Origin: an uncultured Acidimicrobiia bacterium
Lineage (GTDB): Bacteria; Actinomycetota; Acidimicrobiia; Spongiisociales; JAENVV01
Direction: 5' to 3'
NCBI GenBank assembly: GCA_905480085.1
Contig: CAJQPD010000111.1
Location: 1 to 14,353, forward strand
DNA length: 14,353 nucleotides
Below, in pieces: positions 12,544 through 14,353 of this stretch. The notes beneath the pieces are model-generated. The model was not told where the DNA came from. It made no database searches and worked only from the letters and a program-made list of their open reading frames with translations. Position 1 is the first letter of the stretch. Each line of letters starts with the position of its first letter. The position numbers and the translations under genes were made by a program.

Positions 12544-14353
12544 AACGATCGCTCCTCGCGCTTGGAGGGCTGCTTGTTCTGGCGGGGCTGTTTGCGCCCG
12601 CCGCCCAGGCACAGTCAAAGTCGTTCTGGTTCCCCGATGTCAAAGTCGCCGTTGAACTCACCGACGATGGCACGGTCGTCGTTACAGAAAACCTGACCTT
12701 CTCTTTCAGTGGCTCATTCGAAGGTGCCTACCGCGACATCCCTGTGCGACGAGGAGAGACCCTTTCGGGCATGACGGTTTCTGAATTTGGAGCCCAATAT
12801 CAGCCAGGAGGATCCACGGAGCTTGGTTCTACGGACACACCAGGCACGTTTGGTGTCGAGGACCTTGGCTCTGTCACACGGGTGGTCTGGCACTATCGGG
12901 CCAGCGACGAAGAGCGGACGTTCACTGTCAGGTATGCGCTCACCGGACTGGCCGTCGCCTATGACGACGTGGTCGATATCAACCTCCAGGTCTGGGGTGA
13001 CCAGTGGGACGTGGGGGTCAGCCGTCTCACCGCTGGATTCCTCGGTCCCGGGAATCCCCCGTCCGGTGAAGTGTTGGTGTTCGGCCATCCAACTGACGTT
13101 GATGGGAGCACGTCGCTGGGAGCCGACGGGGTATCTCCTGATTTGTCGGCACGCGACGTCCCTGCACATCAGTTCGTCGAACTGCGCGTGGTGGTTCCCC
13201 GGTCGGTGTTGACCTCCACTGCGGGAGCCAAAGTCGTTTCCGGCCCGGGTCTTGCGGCCATCATGGCCGACGAGCAAGCCGAGGATGACCGGGCAGATCA
13301 GCGGGCCAGAAGCCTCCGGACAGCCCTCATTGCGGTAGCCCTGGCCTTTGCTGCTTATCCTCTGGCCGTGTTGGTCGGATTTGGCCTCTACGGGTCAGAG
13401 CCACGGGTTGATTACGACCGTGAGTATGAGCAAGCCCCACCGGCCGACACGCCACCGGCCATTGTCGATGCTCTGGCCCGGCAGGGGATGGTCGACGAAC
13501 GCGGCTTCACCGCGACACTTTTCGACCTGATCCGGCGCGGCCGGTATACGGCAACCCCGGCCACGGTTGAGAAGGCCACCTGGCTCGGATTGCGAACGGA
13601 GCAGATCACCGATCTTGAGATCGGTATGGGTCTCAACACGGTCCCACTCGAGAGCCATGAACGGCCGGTAGTGGCCATTATCGACCGTATCGTCGCTGAC
13701 GGCCCCCTGCCGCTTACCGAGTTCCGGCGAGAACTTCGCGAAGACCCCTCGACGAATCACGCTGACTATGAGCTCTTCAAGAAGGCTTCCGCCGCCGCGC
13801 TCAAGCAACGGAGGCTGCTCGACACGATTGGCAAACGGTATCCGATCTTTCTGATTGTGGGCGTCATCGTCGTGGCCTTGCTCGGTGCTCTTGCCCTTCC
13901 GCGGATACTCGGTTCACGGCTGTCTTTTGAGGCGAAGTCCGTCATGCAGGTCGGTTTCTTTGGTTTCGGGATCACCGGAGTGTTCGTGAGTGTCGTCCTC
14001 GCGGCGAGGACCAAACTCTGGGTGCGGCGGACCCGGGAGGGTGCCCTTCTCAATGAGCGTTGGAAGGCGTTTCGACGGTACCTCGAAGACTTCAGTCGCC
14101 TCGAAGAAGCCCCCGCCCTGTCACTCGGACTGTGGGAGGAGTACCTCGTGTACGGCATCGCCCTGGGAGTTGCCGAAGATGTCCTTGAGGCAGCCCGGCT
14201 GTACGCCCCTCAAGACCTTGAGCAAACCTCGAGCGTCTACTGGTATGGAAGTCATGGCTATTCAGGTGGGCACTCAAGCAACGCCATCTCTGGCATCGAA
14301 TCGGCGTTGTCTGGGGCGTTTGCTCCACCGTCCTCATCAGGAGGCGGGGGCGG
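12540..14353 (+). CDS. DUF2207 family membrane protein, CTG start, 3' end outside window
   Basis: The frame is open for 604 residues and runs off the right edge. It matches DUF2207 proteins of unknown function. A signal peptide ([10 protein letters not shown]... ending PAAQA, cleavage near 24) leads an extracytoplasmic domain at about 25-240 with the typical ENLTF...GAYRDIPV start. A membrane helix follows at 261-283, then a cytoplasmic domain, two more helices at 435-456 and 469-489, then [17 protein letters not shown] and a Gly/Ser-rich tail. The start is unusual: between the in-frame TGA at 12513 and the signal peptide there is no ATG, GTG or TTG. The CTG at 12540 overlaps the lemA stop as CTGA and is preceded by AGGTGA. 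The first in-frame ATG comes much later and would remove the signal peptide. It pairs with lemA; no function is assigned. Confidence 0.85.
   Translation, partial: MKRSLLALGGLLVLAGLFAPAAQAQSKSFWFPDVKVAVELTDDGTVVVTENLTFSFSGSFEGAYRDIPVRRGETLSGMTVSEFGAQYQPGGSTELGSTDTPGTFGVEDLGSVTRVVWHYRASDEERTFTVRYALTGLAVAYDDVVDINLQVWGDQWDVGVSRLTAGFLGPGNPPSGEVLVFGHPTDVDGSTSLGADGVSPDLSARDVPAHQFVELRVVVPRSVLTSTAGAKVVSGPGLAAIMADEQAEDDRADQRARSLRTALIAVALAFAAYPLAVLVGFGLYGSEPRVDYDREYEQAPPADTPPAIVDALARQGMVDERGFTATLFDLIRRGRYTATPATVEKATWLGLRTEQITDLEIGMGLNTVPLESHERPVVAIIDRIVADGPLPLTEFRRELREDPSTNHADYELFKKASAAALKQRRLLDTIGKRYPIFLIVGVIVVALLGALALPRILGSRLSFEAKSVMQVGFFGFGITGVFVSVVLAARTKLWVRRTREGALLNERWKAFRRYLEDFSRLEEAPALSLGLWEEYLVYGIALGVAEDVLEAARLYAPQDLEQTSSVYWYGSHGYSGGHSSNAISGIESALSGAFAPPSSSGGGG

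Noticed and set aside
1..14353. tRNA, rRNA, CRISPR arrays, insertion sequences or attachment sites
   Set aside because: None seen. The window is almost wholly protein coding with no gap over about 102 bases and no direct-repeat or transposase signature.

Overview
The window is a GC-rich, gene-dense stretch whose core is a complex I (nuo) operon on the + strand. The mix of features points to an actinobacterium-like organism: GC-rich codons, GTG/TTG starts, TANNNT promoter boxes placed so close to start codons that the mRNAs would be leaderless, and NuoD/NuoI sequence signatures that I recall from the second Nuo cluster of Streptomyces. An Acidimicrobiia-type lineage is a guess. There is no rRNA or marker gene here to fix the taxonomy.

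Layout. (1) 1-724, minus strand: the N-terminal two thirds of a glycerate 2-kinase, running off the left edge and transcribed divergently from nuo. (2) 725-826: intergenic region with a plausible promoter for nuo. (3) 827-11215, plus strand: nuoA-B-C-D, then a 94-base gap holding two strong tandem stem-loops, then nuoH-I-J-K-L-M-N. Apart from that gap, and 22 bases before nuoM, the genes overlap or lie within 3 bases of each other. (4) 11270-11920: an IspD-type cytidylyltransferase of isoprenoid synthesis. (5) 11986 to the right edge: lemA and a DUF2207 membrane protein, a common bacterial pair. The second gene starts at a CTG codon overlapping the lemA stop and is cut by the window end.

The main point is that the operon encodes only the 11 subunits of the quinone-reducing and proton-pumping parts of complex I. 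NuoE, NuoF and NuoG, the NADH-oxidising module, are absent, and the position they normally take (between nuoD and nuoH) holds the stem-loops. NuoB, C, D and I would form the connecting module with clusters N2, N6a and N6b; NuoA, H, J, K, L, M and N would form the membrane arm. The electron donor is therefore not NADH through the usual module, unless EFG is encoded elsewhere; a ferredoxin-like donor is the obvious hypothesis.

The quinone site also departs from the norm. In NuoD the His of HPSTHG is kept, but the residue aligned with the quinone-binding Tyr is Trp (W86), and the residue aligned with the His-partner Asp is Glu (E138). NuoH deviates in the loop after its first helix and in its usual PFDxPEAE motif. 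Together this looks like a specialised complex I variant rather than a degraded one: every reading frame is intact, all Fe-S cysteines are present, and the pump Glu and Lys residues checked in NuoL, M and N are present.
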